A DNA stretch of 64,000 nucleotides from Methanoculleus formosensis (GTDB lineage Archaea > Halobacteriota > Methanomicrobia > Methanomicrobiales > Methanoculleaceae): NCBI RefSeq assembly GCF_025384765.1, contig NZ_VHLL01000001.1:558001-622000 (forward strand). Reading direction: 5' to 3'. How positions within the stretch are numbered: the first letter of the stretch is position 1; each line of letters starts with the position of its first letter. Below the pieces are notes generated by a model, which was not told the origin of the DNA, did no database searches, and saw only the letters and a program-made list of their open reading frames with translations. Of this stretch, positions 26,959-36,482 are shown piece by piece. The translations under genes were made by a program, and so were the position numbers.

Positions 26959-27582
26959 TCATGTTGGGCTTTTCAGTGCTTTCATAACGGCACGAACGAC
27001 CTCTGCCAATTTTTCCCTGCCGGGTGTCTGGCCCCTTGTCACACCACTGACGATATCTATCACCATGCCTTTCGTCTTCGTCCGGTCGGGCGGCGGCATA
27101 ACCACCGCAGTCCTGATCCCCTCCTTTGCGAGGTCCTCGAAGTCGATCGGGACTTGAGATACGACGATAGCCCTGATGTTTGCGTGCTCAAGGATAAACC
27201 GGACCTTCTGCACCACATGGGAACGGACGTTCCCGTGATGCAGGATGGCTACCTTGTGCTGCTCTATCTGGGCGATCTCTTTCTCTGTCAGTCCGAAATA
27301 AGCGCCGAGAACATGGCCCGCGACGGGCGAATCTGCCGGAACCCCGCTCCCCGCATTGAGGACGAGCGTGGTCACGGAGAACTCCGCCCCCTCCCTCCGC
27401 AGACCGGAGGTGATGTCGCAGACCGGTTTTGTCACGTGTCTGCGGCCGGGGGACATCCCGATCACGATAACATCGGGCGATCTGGTCTCGGAGATGGTGC
27501 CCCGCTGGGCGAGACCGCCTCCTTTCCCCATCCCCATGCTCTCGCGGCAATCGACGACCTGAGTCACTCTTCCGATTGGCAT
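26959..27582 (-). CDS. mcrC: Methyl-coenzyme M reductase operon protein C
   Basis: 207 aa. McrC is not part of the final enzyme; it belongs to the machinery for MCR activation or assembly. Features include QVVDCRESMGMGKGGGLAQRG, VIVIGMSPGRRHVTKPVCDIT and ILHHGNVRSHVVQKVRFIL. It abuts mcrD. Confidence 0.93.
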   Translation of the reverse strand: MPIGRVTQVVDCRESMGMGKGGGLAQRGTISETRSPDVIVIGMSPGRRHVTKPVCDITSGLRREGAEFSVTTLVLNAGSGVPADSPVAGHVLGAYFGLTEKEIAQIEQHKVAILHHGNVRSHVVQKVRFILEHANIRAIVVSQVPIDFEDLAKEGIRTAVVMPPPDRTKTKGMVIDIVSGVTRGQTPGREKLAEVVRAVMKALKSPT

Positions 27583-28059
27583 CTACTTGTTTCCCTGAAT
27601 GATAATTGGGCCTTCTTTCTTCCTCGGATCAACGAGCCCGAGAATCTCTTTATCGGCATCAGGTCCGTATTTCGCGTAGTCGGAAATCGTCGGCTGGGTC
27701 TTCATGAACCGCCCTCTCTGGACGGTGCAGGAGAAGTCCTTGCTTGCAAAGACTTCTTCGACTGCTTCCTCGACGGCCGGGATATACGACTCGTCCTCGA
27801 GTTCCAGGATGACGTTTCCAACCTGTACCTGGAGCTGGACGTCCTGGTCTCCGACACGGATGACCTTGCGGTCCGGGTGGGGGTTGGGTTTCCCCCGCGC
27901 CGGGCCGTAGGGTACGGTGGCGGGAAGATTCTGTCCGGTAAGAGACATCCGGAGGATCCCGCCGATCTGAACAAGCCTGTTCAGGAGTTCTTCCACCGTA
28001 TCGGGTCTGAGGAATCGCGCAGAAACGATTCGAACCTGAGGGTATATGGCTTCGGTCAT
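27583..28059 (-). CDS. mcrD: Methyl-coenzyme M reductase operon protein D
   Basis: 158 aa. Assembly-associated protein of MCR operons. Recognised from YPQVRIVSARFLRPDTVEEL, GILRMSLTGQNLPATVPYGP and GRFMKTQPTISDYAKYG. Located between mcrB and mcrC as usual. Confidence 0.93.
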   Translation of the reverse strand: MTEAIYPQVRIVSARFLRPDTVEELLNRLVQIGGILRMSLTGQNLPATVPYGPARGKPNPHPDRKVIRVGDQDVQLQVQVGNVILELEDESYIPAVEEAVEEVFASKDFSCTVQRGRFMKTQPTISDYAKYGPDADKEILGLVDPRKKEGPIIIQGNK

Positions 28060-28076
28060 TGGTATCCTTGTGTTAT

Positions 28077-29381
28077 TTACACACCCTTTGCGATCTGCTG
28101 GATCGGCTTGTTGAAGACGTCAACCTTGCCGTAGGTGTCGCCGTAGACCTTGGATGTGCTCTCAGGCGAGAACATCTGGGTTCCGGCATCGAGCGCCGCC
28201 GCAGCGACCACGCACGGGATAGCGACGCCTGCGGCGTGCCGGGTCACGACGTGGTTGCCGTTGAAGATACCGGGGCCGCCACCACCGTAGATCGAGTGGC
28301 TGAAGAACGAGAACCCGACGGCGGTACCCATGACACGACCGTAGTCGCAGCCGGGGAGGCCGGTCTCGTGTTCGAGCAGGTCGTTGAAGTACAGGAGCGT
28401 CGAGGAGACTGCCTGGGCGAACCGTCCGGCACCGCAGTTGACCATGGTGGCTGCCATGGTTCCCGCAGCGGCGTAGGCGTTCCAGAGCATCGGGTCCTTC
28501 GTGTCGTAGAACTGGAAGTACCCGCCCTTCTTGCCCGGAGCGATGACCTTGTCCTCGATGGCGCGCTCGACCAGGCTCTGGACGACGGTACCGATGGTTC
28601 CGGTCGCACCGTTCTTCTTGACGAGGTCGTAGACCATGTTGTTCGCGTTCAGGCCCTGGTAAGCGTAAGTAAGCAACTGGGCGCGCTCGAACGGTCCGAT
28701 GGCGTTACCCATCTCAAACATTCCTGCCTGCTCGAAGGTGGACGAGAGTGCGGCGCCCTGCATCGCGTTCTTGCCGGTCATCATCACGGCGTGGTTGACC
28801 GGGATGTTACGGAGCGCGTAGCCGAGGCCTTCGTTGTTCTGGGGGATCGACAGGATGGACGTGACGTTGGCACCGGTAAGGTCCATCGTGTGCGGGTAAC
28901 CGCCCCAGACAGCCGCCTTGACCATCGCTGCGTCGAACGCTCCGATGTCGAACTGCTCGACGAGCGCGTAGGTGGTCGCGGCTGCGACCGCGGTGATCGC
29001 GGCGTCGTAGGTGGATGCAGCCTCGAGACGGGCCTTAGGGGCCTCGACGAGGATGAGCTTACCACCGTTGAACTCGCGGATGTTTGTGTCGTCGCCTTCT
29101 TCGACCTGGACCATCTCCTTGATCTTGGCGATGACAGCGTCCTTGTTGCCGATGATGTCGAGGTTCATCTCACGCCCGAGGACATATCCCTTGGCTACCT
29201 TTCCGGTCTTCAGGCTCTCCTGAATCCCGTTCAGGTTGACTGCAATCGTCCTCTTGGTGAGGTCGATCAGTTTCCTGGTCGCCGGGTTGATCACCGGGCT
29301 GATCTTCTCGAGTGGCACACCACTCTTCAACTGCTTGCCTGCATCATCGTACAGGTCAATAGTTTCCTTGTATTTTGCCAT
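28077..29381 (-). CDS. mcrB: Methyl-coenzyme M reductase subunit beta
   Basis: 434 aa. Structural subunit that shapes the substrate channel. Signatures are VLGREMNLDIIGNKDAVIAK, NNMVYDLVKKNGATGTIG, GCDYGRVMGTAVGFSFFSHS and SIYGGGGPGIFNGNHVVTRH. First gene of the mcr operon; ggaggaaaatt lies directly before its ATG. Confidence 0.97.
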   Translation of the reverse strand: MAKYKETIDLYDDAGKQLKSGVPLEKISPVINPATRKLIDLTKRTIAVNLNGIQESLKTGKVAKGYVLGREMNLDIIGNKDAVIAKIKEMVQVEEGDDTNIREFNGGKLILVEAPKARLEAASTYDAAITAVAAATTYALVEQFDIGAFDAAMVKAAVWGGYPHTMDLTGANVTSILSIPQNNEGLGYALRNIPVNHAVMMTGKNAMQGAALSSTFEQAGMFEMGNAIGPFERAQLLTYAYQGLNANNMVYDLVKKNGATGTIGTVVQSLVERAIEDKVIAPGKKGGYFQFYDTKDPMLWNAYAAAGTMAATMVNCGAGRFAQAVSSTLLYFNDLLEHETGLPGCDYGRVMGTAVGFSFFSHSIYGGGGPGIFNGNHVVTRHAAGVAIPCVVAAAALDAGTQMFSPESTSKVYGDTYGKVDVFNKPIQQIAKGV

Positions 29382-29744
29382 AATTTTCCTCCATTACCCT
29401 CTTTAAGTGCATACTATCCGGGAATGTGAAGTGAACGCTAAAAGTATCGCTGACTGTGGCTGCTGGTGACTACTGCACGTCCTCTTGGGACAAAAAGATA
29501 GTAACCTTCTCTGATGATATAAGCATTGCTATTTATGTCTCTGATCTAATATATATCGCAGGCCCGATATTAAATATCTGGTAGGATATTGTCGATTGCA
29601 GAGAATTGTATACATATCGTGCTTCCCCCGCCGTAACATAAAAATAGCTAAATATTGTTATTTCGTGTTACCTTTTTTATCCCGTCCGCGTCCGCTCTCC
29701 GACGATCGGTATCGGGAATATGCGGTGTAGAAAAAAGAGGGGGT
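29382..29744 (-). promoter_or_regulatory. mcrB: mcr operon promoter and leader region; fwdC terminator side
   Basis: 363 bp without a gene. On the minus strand a TATA-like GATATATATTAG at 29546-29557 would place transcription start near 29525, giving a leader of about 140 nt. A perfect 13-bp palindrome gatattaaatatc at 29566-29578 lies just upstream of that TATA and could be a regulator site. The part next to fwdC carries its T-tract. Positions of the start and operator are predictions. Confidence 0.45.
29731..29736 (-). terminator. Oligo-T terminator after fwdC
   Basis: Six T residues on the minus strand 8 bp after the fwdC stop, behind a C-rich stretch (ccccctc). It would end the ten-gene fwd-hdr transcript. 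Confidence 0.4.
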
Positions 29745-30551
29745 TCAGGCCTCGATTCGCTGGTAGAGTTTAGCGTAGATCGTCTGACCCTTTCGTTTCC
29801 GGTGGCGCTCCCCGAGGTCGCCCTCGTAGAGGGCAAACCGGCCCTTGATGCCGTCCATATCGACGTCGACATCCTCGCGGTATACGAACCCGGGCATCAT
29901 CACGTCGATGCTGCCGAGGACGTAGATCTCGCCTTCCACCATCTGGCCTCCAACGCGGCTCTTCGCGTTGCCCTTGATGACGATCTTCCCGCCTTCGGCA
30001 TGGGTGGCGACATGGACATCGGCATCGCCGCCGACGACGATCTCGCCGCCGTTCATGAAGGTGCCGATATCGCTTCCGGCATTGCCGGTGACGACGATCT
30101 TGCCGCCCTGCATGCCGCGCCAGTCGCCGCGGTAGGCGGCGCCGAGGTAGTTGCCGGCATTGCCTTTGATGATGAGTTCGCCGTCCTTCATGCCTGTTCC
30201 GGCAAAGGCGTCGACGTTCCCGTTCACCGTGAGCTTGCCGCCCTGCATCCATGCCCCGACGTACATATCGGCGTTGCCGTTGACGACGACCTCGCCGCCG
30301 GTCATCTTCATGCCGATGTACTTGACCCGGGAGAGGTCGCCGTTGACGACGATCTTCGTCTCCTCAGGCGTTGCCCCGGCCTTGCCGGAGATCTCGAAGA
30401 AATCTCCGAGCCGGTGGCGTTCGCGGCCGACGTAGACGGTGAGGTCCGCGATCTCTTCGGTCTTCTTCCCGGCGAACGCATCGGGTGCGATGGTCTCTGC
30501 CTCGAGGAAGAGCTCGGGCTGATTCTTAATGGTGAGTGTAACGGTTTCCAT
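29745..30551 (-). CDS. fwdC: Formylmethanofuran dehydrogenase subunit C
   Basis: 268 aa. The subunit is a right-handed beta helix built of GXGXG repeats, as in the alpha domain of glutamate synthase; here the pattern reads GDLSRVKYIGMKMTGGEVVV, NGNADMYVGAWMQGGKL, GNAGSDIGTFMNGGEIVVGG and so on. It forms the scaffold between the FwdB and FwdA catalytic subunits. It is the last gene of the operon, 11 bp after fwdA. Confidence 0.95.
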   Translation of the reverse strand: METVTLTIKNQPELFLEAETIAPDAFAGKKTEEIADLTVYVGRERHRLGDFFEISGKAGATPEETKIVVNGDLSRVKYIGMKMTGGEVVVNGNADMYVGAWMQGGKLTVNGNVDAFAGTGMKDGELIIKGNAGNYLGAAYRGDWRGMQGGKIVVTGNAGSDIGTFMNGGEIVVGGDADVHVATHAEGGKIVIKGNAKSRVGGQMVEGEIYVLGSIDVMMPGFVYREDVDVDMDGIKGRFALYEGDLGERHRKRKGQTIYAKLYQRIEA

Positions 30552-30562
30552 TTTCTCTCACC

Positions 30563-32269
30563 TCACTGTGTGGCATCGACCTCGATGACGTACGGGTTCG
30601 GGAGGTAGTGCCCGGTGACCTCGTAGTTGTTCAGGGTGACGGTGTAGTAGCGGAGGAACTTTTCCTTGACATCGCGCATCACCTGCGGGTTCTCGTTGAC
30701 CTTTGCGTTCACCCAGAGCGTCCTCTTGTTGCCGTTGCTGGCAATCTCATGGTCGCGGACGACCTGGACACCGGTCTTGAAGAGATGCTCCGCGCTCCCG
30801 AACGCCGTCTCGATATCGTCGGGCGCGTAGGGCTCGTTCGGGTTGAAGTCGTAGATGGCAACGTCCGCCTCGAGGCCGGGTGCAAGCCCGCCGTACATGT
30901 GTGCGAGGCCGAGCGCCTTTGCCGGGCCGGCGCGGGTCATCTGCGCGATCTCGTAGAGATCGAGTTCGCGGTCGATGCCGGCGAGGTTGGTCGCGTCGAT
31001 GACCTTGTCCTTGTGCTTGAAGGCGTCGAACTGCTGCTCGCGCGCCTCAGTGCTCATGAGCCACTTCATGATCCGCGGGTAGCGGATGAACGGCCCGGCG
31101 TTCGGGTGGTCGGTGGTCATGAAGACCCGCATGGGATCGTTCGCGAGCAGAGCGAGTTCAAGACCGATCGCCCACTGGATGGCGCAGACCTTGATGCTCG
31201 GGCTGTAGACGTAGGGCACGACACCGGACCCGGTCTCGAGTTCCACGTCGGTGTTCGCCCACTTCAGGTGGTTCAGCTCGGTGAGGTGGTGCTCGAACGG
31301 CCCGTCGGCGGTCATCGTCGTGGTCTCGTCGAGCGTCACCTGACCCATGTCGATGGTGATGTTGTCGTGCGAGTTCACGTAGGCCATGATATCCTTGGCC
31401 TTCGACTCCACGTTCGCCCAGGAGTCGCCACCGTAGGAGTGGAACTGGACGTGGGTGTGGTGCATCACCTGGTCGCGGCCGAACTTGCTGTTCGGCTTGA
31501 TACCCTCGGAGAGTTTGAACGAGTCGAGCGTCGTCGTGTAGTTGCCGGGGTTCCCGAGGTTGTTCGCGTGCATGTGCATCGAGTGCGGGAGACCAAGGTA
31601 CTCGTTCGCCTCGATGAGGCCCTTGATGATCTGGGCCGGGGTGATGTCGAAGTAGGGGACCGGGTCGTGAACGTTGTCACAGTTCAGGCCCCATGCCCAG
31701 GCTTCCGTGCCGCCGGGGTTGACGACCTTGACCGCGTATCCCTTCGTGGCGCGAAGCAGCCAGGCGATGTAGGCAGCGGCGTTCTCGATCTCGTGGTTCT
31801 TCAGGTACTCGAGGACGAACCAGTTGTTCCCGAAGACCGGGTAGGCGCCCTGGTCGAGGATCGGCGTGTCCCGCATCTCTTCGTGGGTGTGCCGGGCGTA
31901 GAGCGGCGGCATGGCCGCTTCCATCACGGTCGTGTAACCCATGCGGGCGTAGTTGTAGCCGGTCCGGATCGTCGTCGGGACGGAAAATCCTCCCTGCATC
32001 CGCTCGATACCGGTCTGTGCTTTGTACCCGAAGAGTTTGTCCTCCGGGCGGAAATTCCGGCCGGCATTCACCTTCGGGCCGGCGACGTGGGCGTGGACGT
32101 CGACACCGCCGGCCATGACGGTCTTACCGGCGGCATCGATGACTTTCGGGCTGCTGAGAGCCGTCGTCGCGACGATCTTGCCGTCCTTGATGGCGACGTC
32201 GGTCTTATCGCCCTTGATCCCCTGGACCGGGTCGAAGACAAACCCGTTCTTGATAAGATATTCTGCCAT
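30563..32269 (-). CDS. fwdA: Formylmethanofuran dehydrogenase subunit A (amidohydrolase-type)
   Basis: 568 aa. FwdA condenses formate, made by FwdB, with methanofuran at a binuclear metal centre. The metal-ligand motif GGVDVHAHVAGPKVNAGR and a Lys-containing YAVKVVNPGG typical of a carboxylated lysine are visible, together with MHMHANNLGNPGNY and MTTDHPNAGPF. The length matches the family. It sits 3 bp after fwdB. Confidence 0.97.
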   Translation of the reverse strand: MAEYLIKNGFVFDPVQGIKGDKTDVAIKDGKIVATTALSSPKVIDAAGKTVMAGGVDVHAHVAGPKVNAGRNFRPEDKLFGYKAQTGIERMQGGFSVPTTIRTGYNYARMGYTTVMEAAMPPLYARHTHEEMRDTPILDQGAYPVFGNNWFVLEYLKNHEIENAAAYIAWLLRATKGYAVKVVNPGGTEAWAWGLNCDNVHDPVPYFDITPAQIIKGLIEANEYLGLPHSMHMHANNLGNPGNYTTTLDSFKLSEGIKPNSKFGRDQVMHHTHVQFHSYGGDSWANVESKAKDIMAYVNSHDNITIDMGQVTLDETTTMTADGPFEHHLTELNHLKWANTDVELETGSGVVPYVYSPSIKVCAIQWAIGLELALLANDPMRVFMTTDHPNAGPFIRYPRIMKWLMSTEAREQQFDAFKHKDKVIDATNLAGIDRELDLYEIAQMTRAGPAKALGLAHMYGGLAPGLEADVAIYDFNPNEPYAPDDIETAFGSAEHLFKTGVQVVRDHEIASNGNKRTLWVNAKVNENPQVMRDVKEKFLRYYTVTLNNYEVTGHYLPNPYVIEVDATQ

Positions 32270-32272
32270 CGG

Positions 32273-33586
32273 TTATTCCCCCTTGATCTCCTTGATACGC
32301 GCAAGGACGTGTTTCAGGAACTCTTCGTCGGTCATCATACCCTCGGGGGGTTCGACAACCTTCCTGGTCTCAATCGGCACGTTGTCCATCCGGTATGCGC
32401 ACCCACCCGTCTCGACGCCGACGAAGGCGACCGGGACGTGGACATTGCAGACCTCGGTTGTCGGGGTCTCGTGCGGGTCGATCGCGACTGCTGGGCGGTC
32501 GTAGATCTTCTTCACCGAGCTGAACGGGAAGTGCGCGCCGGGGTCGCTGCCGAGGACGAAGACGGCGTCCACCTCGTCCCTGCGGAGCAGGTCGTTCGAG
32601 GTCGTCTCGCCGGGGTTGTAGCGGGCGAATCCGCGGGAGAGGTCCACCGCATAGGGGAACCCGTACAGCCAGCCCCAGACCTGGCCGGAGCCGGTGACGT
32701 TGTAGTGCCCGCGCATCGGCATGATGGCCGCTTTCGTGTACTCGTTTAAGTCACGGGTGACCGCGATGGCGATGTCGATGTTGTGGTTCTTCCCGAGCGA
32801 CTGGGTCACACCCATGCCGAAGAAGATGATCACGAACCGACCGCTCTTGAGCGTCTCGGCGGCCTCGTAGATCTGCTCCTTCGGGATGCCGGCGACGACG
32901 TCGGGGAGCTGCTCACCCCTGAACGCGATGCGGAATGCGCTGAGGAGTTCGTAGTCGCGCCCCTGCTCGACCTGCAGGTGGACGTCTGCAAGGCTCGCGG
33001 TGTCGGTGGGCCGCGGGTCGATGACGATCACCTTCCGGCCGGTATGGCCCTTCCCTGTGAAGAATCCGCGGGGGAAGATCGAGTAGCGGGACATGTGCCG
33101 CGGGTGGGCGTGCGCCGGGTTGCATCCCCAGAAGAGGATCCGGTCGGCACGGTTCTTCACCTCGCCAAGCGTGCAGCTCGGGATACCGATGTCCTGGACC
33201 GCGATGAGCGACGTGCCGTGGCAGACGGTCGCCGTGTTGTCCATGACCGCTCCGACGGCCTCACCGATCTCAGAGCCCACGGACTGGGCTTCACAGTTCG
33301 TGGAACTCCAGCCGTACATCAGGGGCTTCTTTGCATCGGCAAGCATCTTTGCCGTGTAATCGACTGCCTCATCGTAGGAGATCTCCTTCCAGGATCCGTC
33401 TTCCTGGCGCATGCGGGGCCGGGTGATACGGTCCTTCGCCTGAGAATGGAGGAACTTCTCGGCACCGATGGCGCACGCGTTGTAGACTTCGAGGAGTTCT
33501 TTCCCGTCATCGCTGACGACGACCTCGAGATCGTCGCAGAGCGTGCCGCAGAACGGGCAGATCACGTCAGTAACCGTCTTTGTCAT
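32273..33586 (-). CDS. fwdB: Formylmethanofuran dehydrogenase subunit B (W/Mo-bis-pterin subunit)
   Basis: 437 aa. FwdB reduces CO2 to formate at a tungsto- or molybdopterin centre. The N-terminal CPFCGTLCDDLEV with a later NACAIG supplies a [4Fe-4S] cluster. The metal-ligand residue is Cys122 in TATVCHGTS, so this is the cysteine and not the selenocysteine form. Whether it is the W or the Mo isoenzyme cannot be told from sequence. Its start overlaps the fwdD stop by 4 bp. Confidence 0.96.
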   Translation of the reverse strand: MTKTVTDVICPFCGTLCDDLEVVVSDDGKELLEVYNACAIGAEKFLHSQAKDRITRPRMRQEDGSWKEISYDEAVDYTAKMLADAKKPLMYGWSSTNCEAQSVGSEIGEAVGAVMDNTATVCHGTSLIAVQDIGIPSCTLGEVKNRADRILFWGCNPAHAHPRHMSRYSIFPRGFFTGKGHTGRKVIVIDPRPTDTASLADVHLQVEQGRDYELLSAFRIAFRGEQLPDVVAGIPKEQIYEAAETLKSGRFVIIFFGMGVTQSLGKNHNIDIAIAVTRDLNEYTKAAIMPMRGHYNVTGSGQVWGWLYGFPYAVDLSRGFARYNPGETTSNDLLRRDEVDAVFVLGSDPGAHFPFSSVKKIYDRPAVAIDPHETPTTEVCNVHVPVAFVGVETGGCAYRMDNVPIETRKVVEPPEGMMTDEEFLKHVLARIKEIKGE

Positions 33587-33984
33587 GCTAGTTCACCCCT
33601 ACATGCCTTACGAACCAGTTCCAGGGAACTGTAGACCGGTTCGTTCTTGGCGACTTCCACCTCAACAGGTGTGCCTTTAAACGTTGGCATGCCGGTCGAG
33701 TAGGTGTTCGGATTGACCACCATGTTCGCCCACGGCCCCATCGGTATGTATGCCACACCCGGGTGAGGGCCCTGGGTTGCCTCGACTGCCTTGACGACGA
33801 CACTGCCGTAACTGCTCGTGACGCGTACGTTTGTGTTGCGGTACGCTCCCAGTTTCTTAAAGTCCGTCGGGTCAAGCTCGATGATCCCGCAGGCGGTGGT
33901 GTAGGCGGGTTTTTCCTTCCCCGCCTCCATTGACACCCCCTGCTGGATGGTGCGACCTGTAATCAGGTTGACTCTGATTGCCAT
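33583..33984 (-). CDS. fwdD: Formylmethanofuran dehydrogenase subunit D (molybdopterin-dinucleotide-binding)
   Basis: 133 aa. Small subunit equivalent to the C-terminal MopB-binding domain of molybdopterin oxidoreductases. Features are RVNLITGRTIQQGVSMEAGK, ACGIIELDPTDFKKLGAYRN and GVAYIPMGPWANMVVNPNTY. I chose ATG 33984; the family begins MAIRVNLITGR. It complements FwdB, with which it overlaps. Confidence 0.93.
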   Translation of the reverse strand: MAIRVNLITGRTIQQGVSMEAGKEKPAYTTACGIIELDPTDFKKLGAYRNTNVRVTSSYGSVVVKAVEATQGPHPGVAYIPMGPWANMVVNPNTYSTGMPTFKGTPVEVEVAKNEPVYSSLELVRKACRGELA

Positions 33985-34026
33985 TGTTATATATCCCCTG
34001 TCCATAATTATTGGATTATTATATTA
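33985..34026 (-). promoter_or_regulatory. AT-rich gap between mvhD and fwdD, possible internal promoter
   Basis: 42 bp, the largest gap in the ten-gene operon and almost entirely A/T (taataatataataatcc on the minus strand, about 30 bp before the fwdD ATG). It could hold a TATA box for separate fwdDBAC transcription, or be only an unstructured RNA spacer. Confidence 0.3.
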
Positions 34027-34452
34027 TTACCTGGCAACTTCAGTGAGCGGGCTTGGGCCGAGCTCGTTGATGGTCTTGACGACGTCCGTCATGACCGTCC
34101 CCCACTTTGCACCCTCTGATGCAGAGACGAAGGTCATTCTGAGACGCTTGTCGTCGAGACCGATGTTCTTGAGGACACTCTTCAAGAGGAACATCCTCTT
34201 GGCTGCCTTGTAGTTGCCCTCAAGGTAGTGGCAGTCGCCGAAGTGACACCCGGAGACAAGTACGCCGTCCGCCCCATCCTGGAATGCCTTCAGGATGAAG
34301 AGGGGGTCGACCCGGCCCGTGCACATCACGCGGACTGCACGGATGTCGGGCGGGTACTGAATGCGGGCGCCGCCGGCAAGATCTGCACCGGCGTAGGAAC
34401 ACCAGTTGCAGATGATGGCGATGATCTTAGGTTTCCAGTTCTCGTCTGCCAT
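34027..34452 (-). CDS. mvhD: F420-non-reducing hydrogenase iron-sulfur subunit D
   Basis: 141 aa. MvhD carries a [2Fe-2S] cluster and passes electrons from hydrogenase or formate dehydrogenase to HdrA. Conserved cysteines lie in ICNWCSYAGADLAG, VMCTGRVDPLFILKAFQDGA and VSGCHFGDCHYLEGN. It starts directly at the hdrA stop. No mvhA/mvhG or fdh genes are in the window, so the electron source is encoded elsewhere. Confidence 0.95.
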   Translation of the reverse strand: MADENWKPKIIAIICNWCSYAGADLAGGARIQYPPDIRAVRVMCTGRVDPLFILKAFQDGADGVLVSGCHFGDCHYLEGNYKAAKRMFLLKSVLKNIGLDDKRLRMTFVSASEGAKWGTVMTDVVKTINELGPSPLTEVAR

Positions 34453-36471
34453 TTACTGTTCACCTCCGAGGAGGAACGCATCGATCTGCGCAACGATCTG
34501 CGGGCTTGCAAAGTGCTGCATCCAGATCGCACCGCCGGGGCAGAACCCGCCACAGGTGCCGCAACCCTTGCACTTGGCCTCGGTGACATGCATGACCGTG
34601 CGGCCATCCTTCTCGACGAGCGAGAGGGCGCTGTAGGGGCACTGGTAGACACACATTCCGCATCCGGCGCACTTGTCCTCAAGACAGACAGCGAAGTAGG
34701 GCTCGAGTTCCACCTCACCCTTGTGGATCGGGATGGATGCTGCGGATGCCGCACCCTCTGCCTGGGCGACCGTATCAGGAATATCCTTCGGTCCCTGACA
34801 GACACCGGCAAGATAGACACCGGCCGTGGTGGTTCCACACGGGTTCAGCTTCGGGTGAGCCTCAAGGAGCCAGCCATCCTGCGAACACGAGACGCCGAAG
34901 AGTCTCCGGGTCTTCTCGGTCTCGGCCGAGGGCTGGATCGCGGCCGCGAGCACGACCATGTCGACTTCCATGTCGATCGGCCGGCCGAGGAGCGTGTCCT
35001 CCGCGTTGACGTGAAGGTTCTTTGTCACCGGGTCTTCGGTGATGTTTGCCACCCTGCCGCGGATGAACTTCGCACCCTCGTTCTGGATGCGGTAGTAGAA
35101 CTCCTCGTACATCTTCCCGAAGGACCGGATGTCCATGTAGAAGATGTAGGGCACCGCACCGGGGATCTTCTCGATGATCTGGTGGGCGTGCTTGAGCGAG
35201 TACATACAGCAGAACCGCGAGCAGTAGGGCTTGCCGGTATCGGTGTTGTCACGGGAGCCTGCACAGAGGACGAACGCGATCCGCTTCGGGGTCTCGCCGT
35301 CGCTCGGGCGGATGAGGTGACCGCCGGTCGGGCCGGACGCACAGATCAGCCGCTCGAACTCGAGCGACGTGATGACGTTGTCGTAGTTCTTGTAGCCCCA
35401 CTCGAACTTCTTCTCGATGGGGTAGATGTCGTATCCCAGGGCGAGGATGGCGGTGCCGACCTTGACGGTGATGAGCTCATCCTTCGCATCGAGGTCGATT
35501 GCCTTCTTGTCGCCGCACGACTCGACACAGAGACCGCACTTGACACAGGAGTCGAAGTCGACGGTGTAGATCAGCGGGGAGACCTGCGGGTGGTAGATGT
35601 AGATCGCCTTTCTCGGCGCCATCCCGAGTTCGAAGGGGTTCGGCTTGATGACCGGACAGACCTCGGCACAGTCGCCGCAGCCGGTACAGCCGCCGCCGAC
35701 GATGCCGCGGGCTTCCGCCTCGGCCGGGGTGAGGACGCCGCGCGCCTTCTTCCGGAGGGTCACGTCGAAGTTGCCGATGTATCCCTCGACCGCCTCGACC
35801 TCGGTGTAGGTGAGGAGTTCGATGTTCTTGTTGCGGTAGACATCCACCATCTTCGGGGTCAGGATACACTGCGAGCAGTCCAGCGTCGGGAAGGTCTTGT
35901 CGAGCTGGGACATCCTGCCGCCGATCGTCGGGCTCTTCTCGACGAGGTAGGTCTTGATGCCTGCGTCCGCAAGGTCGAGCGCTGCCTGCATGCCGCCGAC
36001 ACCACCGCCGACGACCATCGCGGTCTTCTCGACGGGGACGCTCTTCGGGATGAGGTCTTCGAGCAGGGACGCCTTTGCTACGGCGATCCTGACTGCATCC
36101 TTCGCCTTCTCGGTGGCCTCCTCGGGCTGGTGCATGTGCACCCACGAGTTCTGGTCGCGGATGTTCGCCATCTCGAACCGGAAGGGGTTCAGGCCGCCCG
36201 CCGCGGTCGCGTTACGGAACGTGGGCTCGTGCAGACGGGGTGTACAGGCCGCGACGACGATTCCGGTCAGGTTCTGCTCCTTGATGGCATCTGCGATCTT
36301 GTTCTGCCCGGGGGTCGAGCACATATACGCGTAGTTGTCAACGACGACGACGTTGGGAATCGTTTTGGCGTATTCCCTTACTGCGTCGATATCAATGGTG
36401 CCTGCGATATTGGTACCACAGTGGCACAGGAAAACGCCGATCCTTGCCTCTTTATACTTGTCTTCTGCCAT
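34453..36471 (-). CDS. hdrA: CoB-CoM heterodisulfide reductase subunit A (flavin bifurcating)
   Basis: 672 aa. HdrA bifurcates electrons at an FAD, sending one to CoM-S-S-CoB through HdrBC and one to ferredoxin. Visible are an N-terminal domain with cysteines, the FAD motif MVVGGGVGGMQAALDLADAG, the HdrA signature TFPTLDCSQCILTPKMVD, and ferredoxin-type clusters at CTGCGDCAEVCPV, CVKCGLCVESCG, CAGCGMCVYQCPY and CKGCGTCGGFCPGG. The extra clusters at the end link to Fwd. I chose ATG 36471 (MAEDKYKEARIG), preceded by gaggtg. It is the ordinary Cys form. Confidence 0.96.
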   Translation of the reverse strand: MAEDKYKEARIGVFLCHCGTNIAGTIDIDAVREYAKTIPNVVVVDNYAYMCSTPGQNKIADAIKEQNLTGIVVAACTPRLHEPTFRNATAAGGLNPFRFEMANIRDQNSWVHMHQPEEATEKAKDAVRIAVAKASLLEDLIPKSVPVEKTAMVVGGGVGGMQAALDLADAGIKTYLVEKSPTIGGRMSQLDKTFPTLDCSQCILTPKMVDVYRNKNIELLTYTEVEAVEGYIGNFDVTLRKKARGVLTPAEAEARGIVGGGCTGCGDCAEVCPVIKPNPFELGMAPRKAIYIYHPQVSPLIYTVDFDSCVKCGLCVESCGDKKAIDLDAKDELITVKVGTAILALGYDIYPIEKKFEWGYKNYDNVITSLEFERLICASGPTGGHLIRPSDGETPKRIAFVLCAGSRDNTDTGKPYCSRFCCMYSLKHAHQIIEKIPGAVPYIFYMDIRSFGKMYEEFYYRIQNEGAKFIRGRVANITEDPVTKNLHVNAEDTLLGRPIDMEVDMVVLAAAIQPSAETEKTRRLFGVSCSQDGWLLEAHPKLNPCGTTTAGVYLAGVCQGPKDIPDTVAQAEGAASAASIPIHKGEVELEPYFAVCLEDKCAGCGMCVYQCPYSALSLVEKDGRTVMHVTEAKCKGCGTCGGFCPGGAIWMQHFASPQIVAQIDAFLLGGEQ

Positions 36472-36482
36472 GTATTTGCACC

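Noticed and set aside
30608-32749. Plus-strand open frame of about 713 codons opposite fwdA and fwdB
   Set aside because: Antisense shadow of certain genes, rich in D/R/V/E as expected for the complementary frame.
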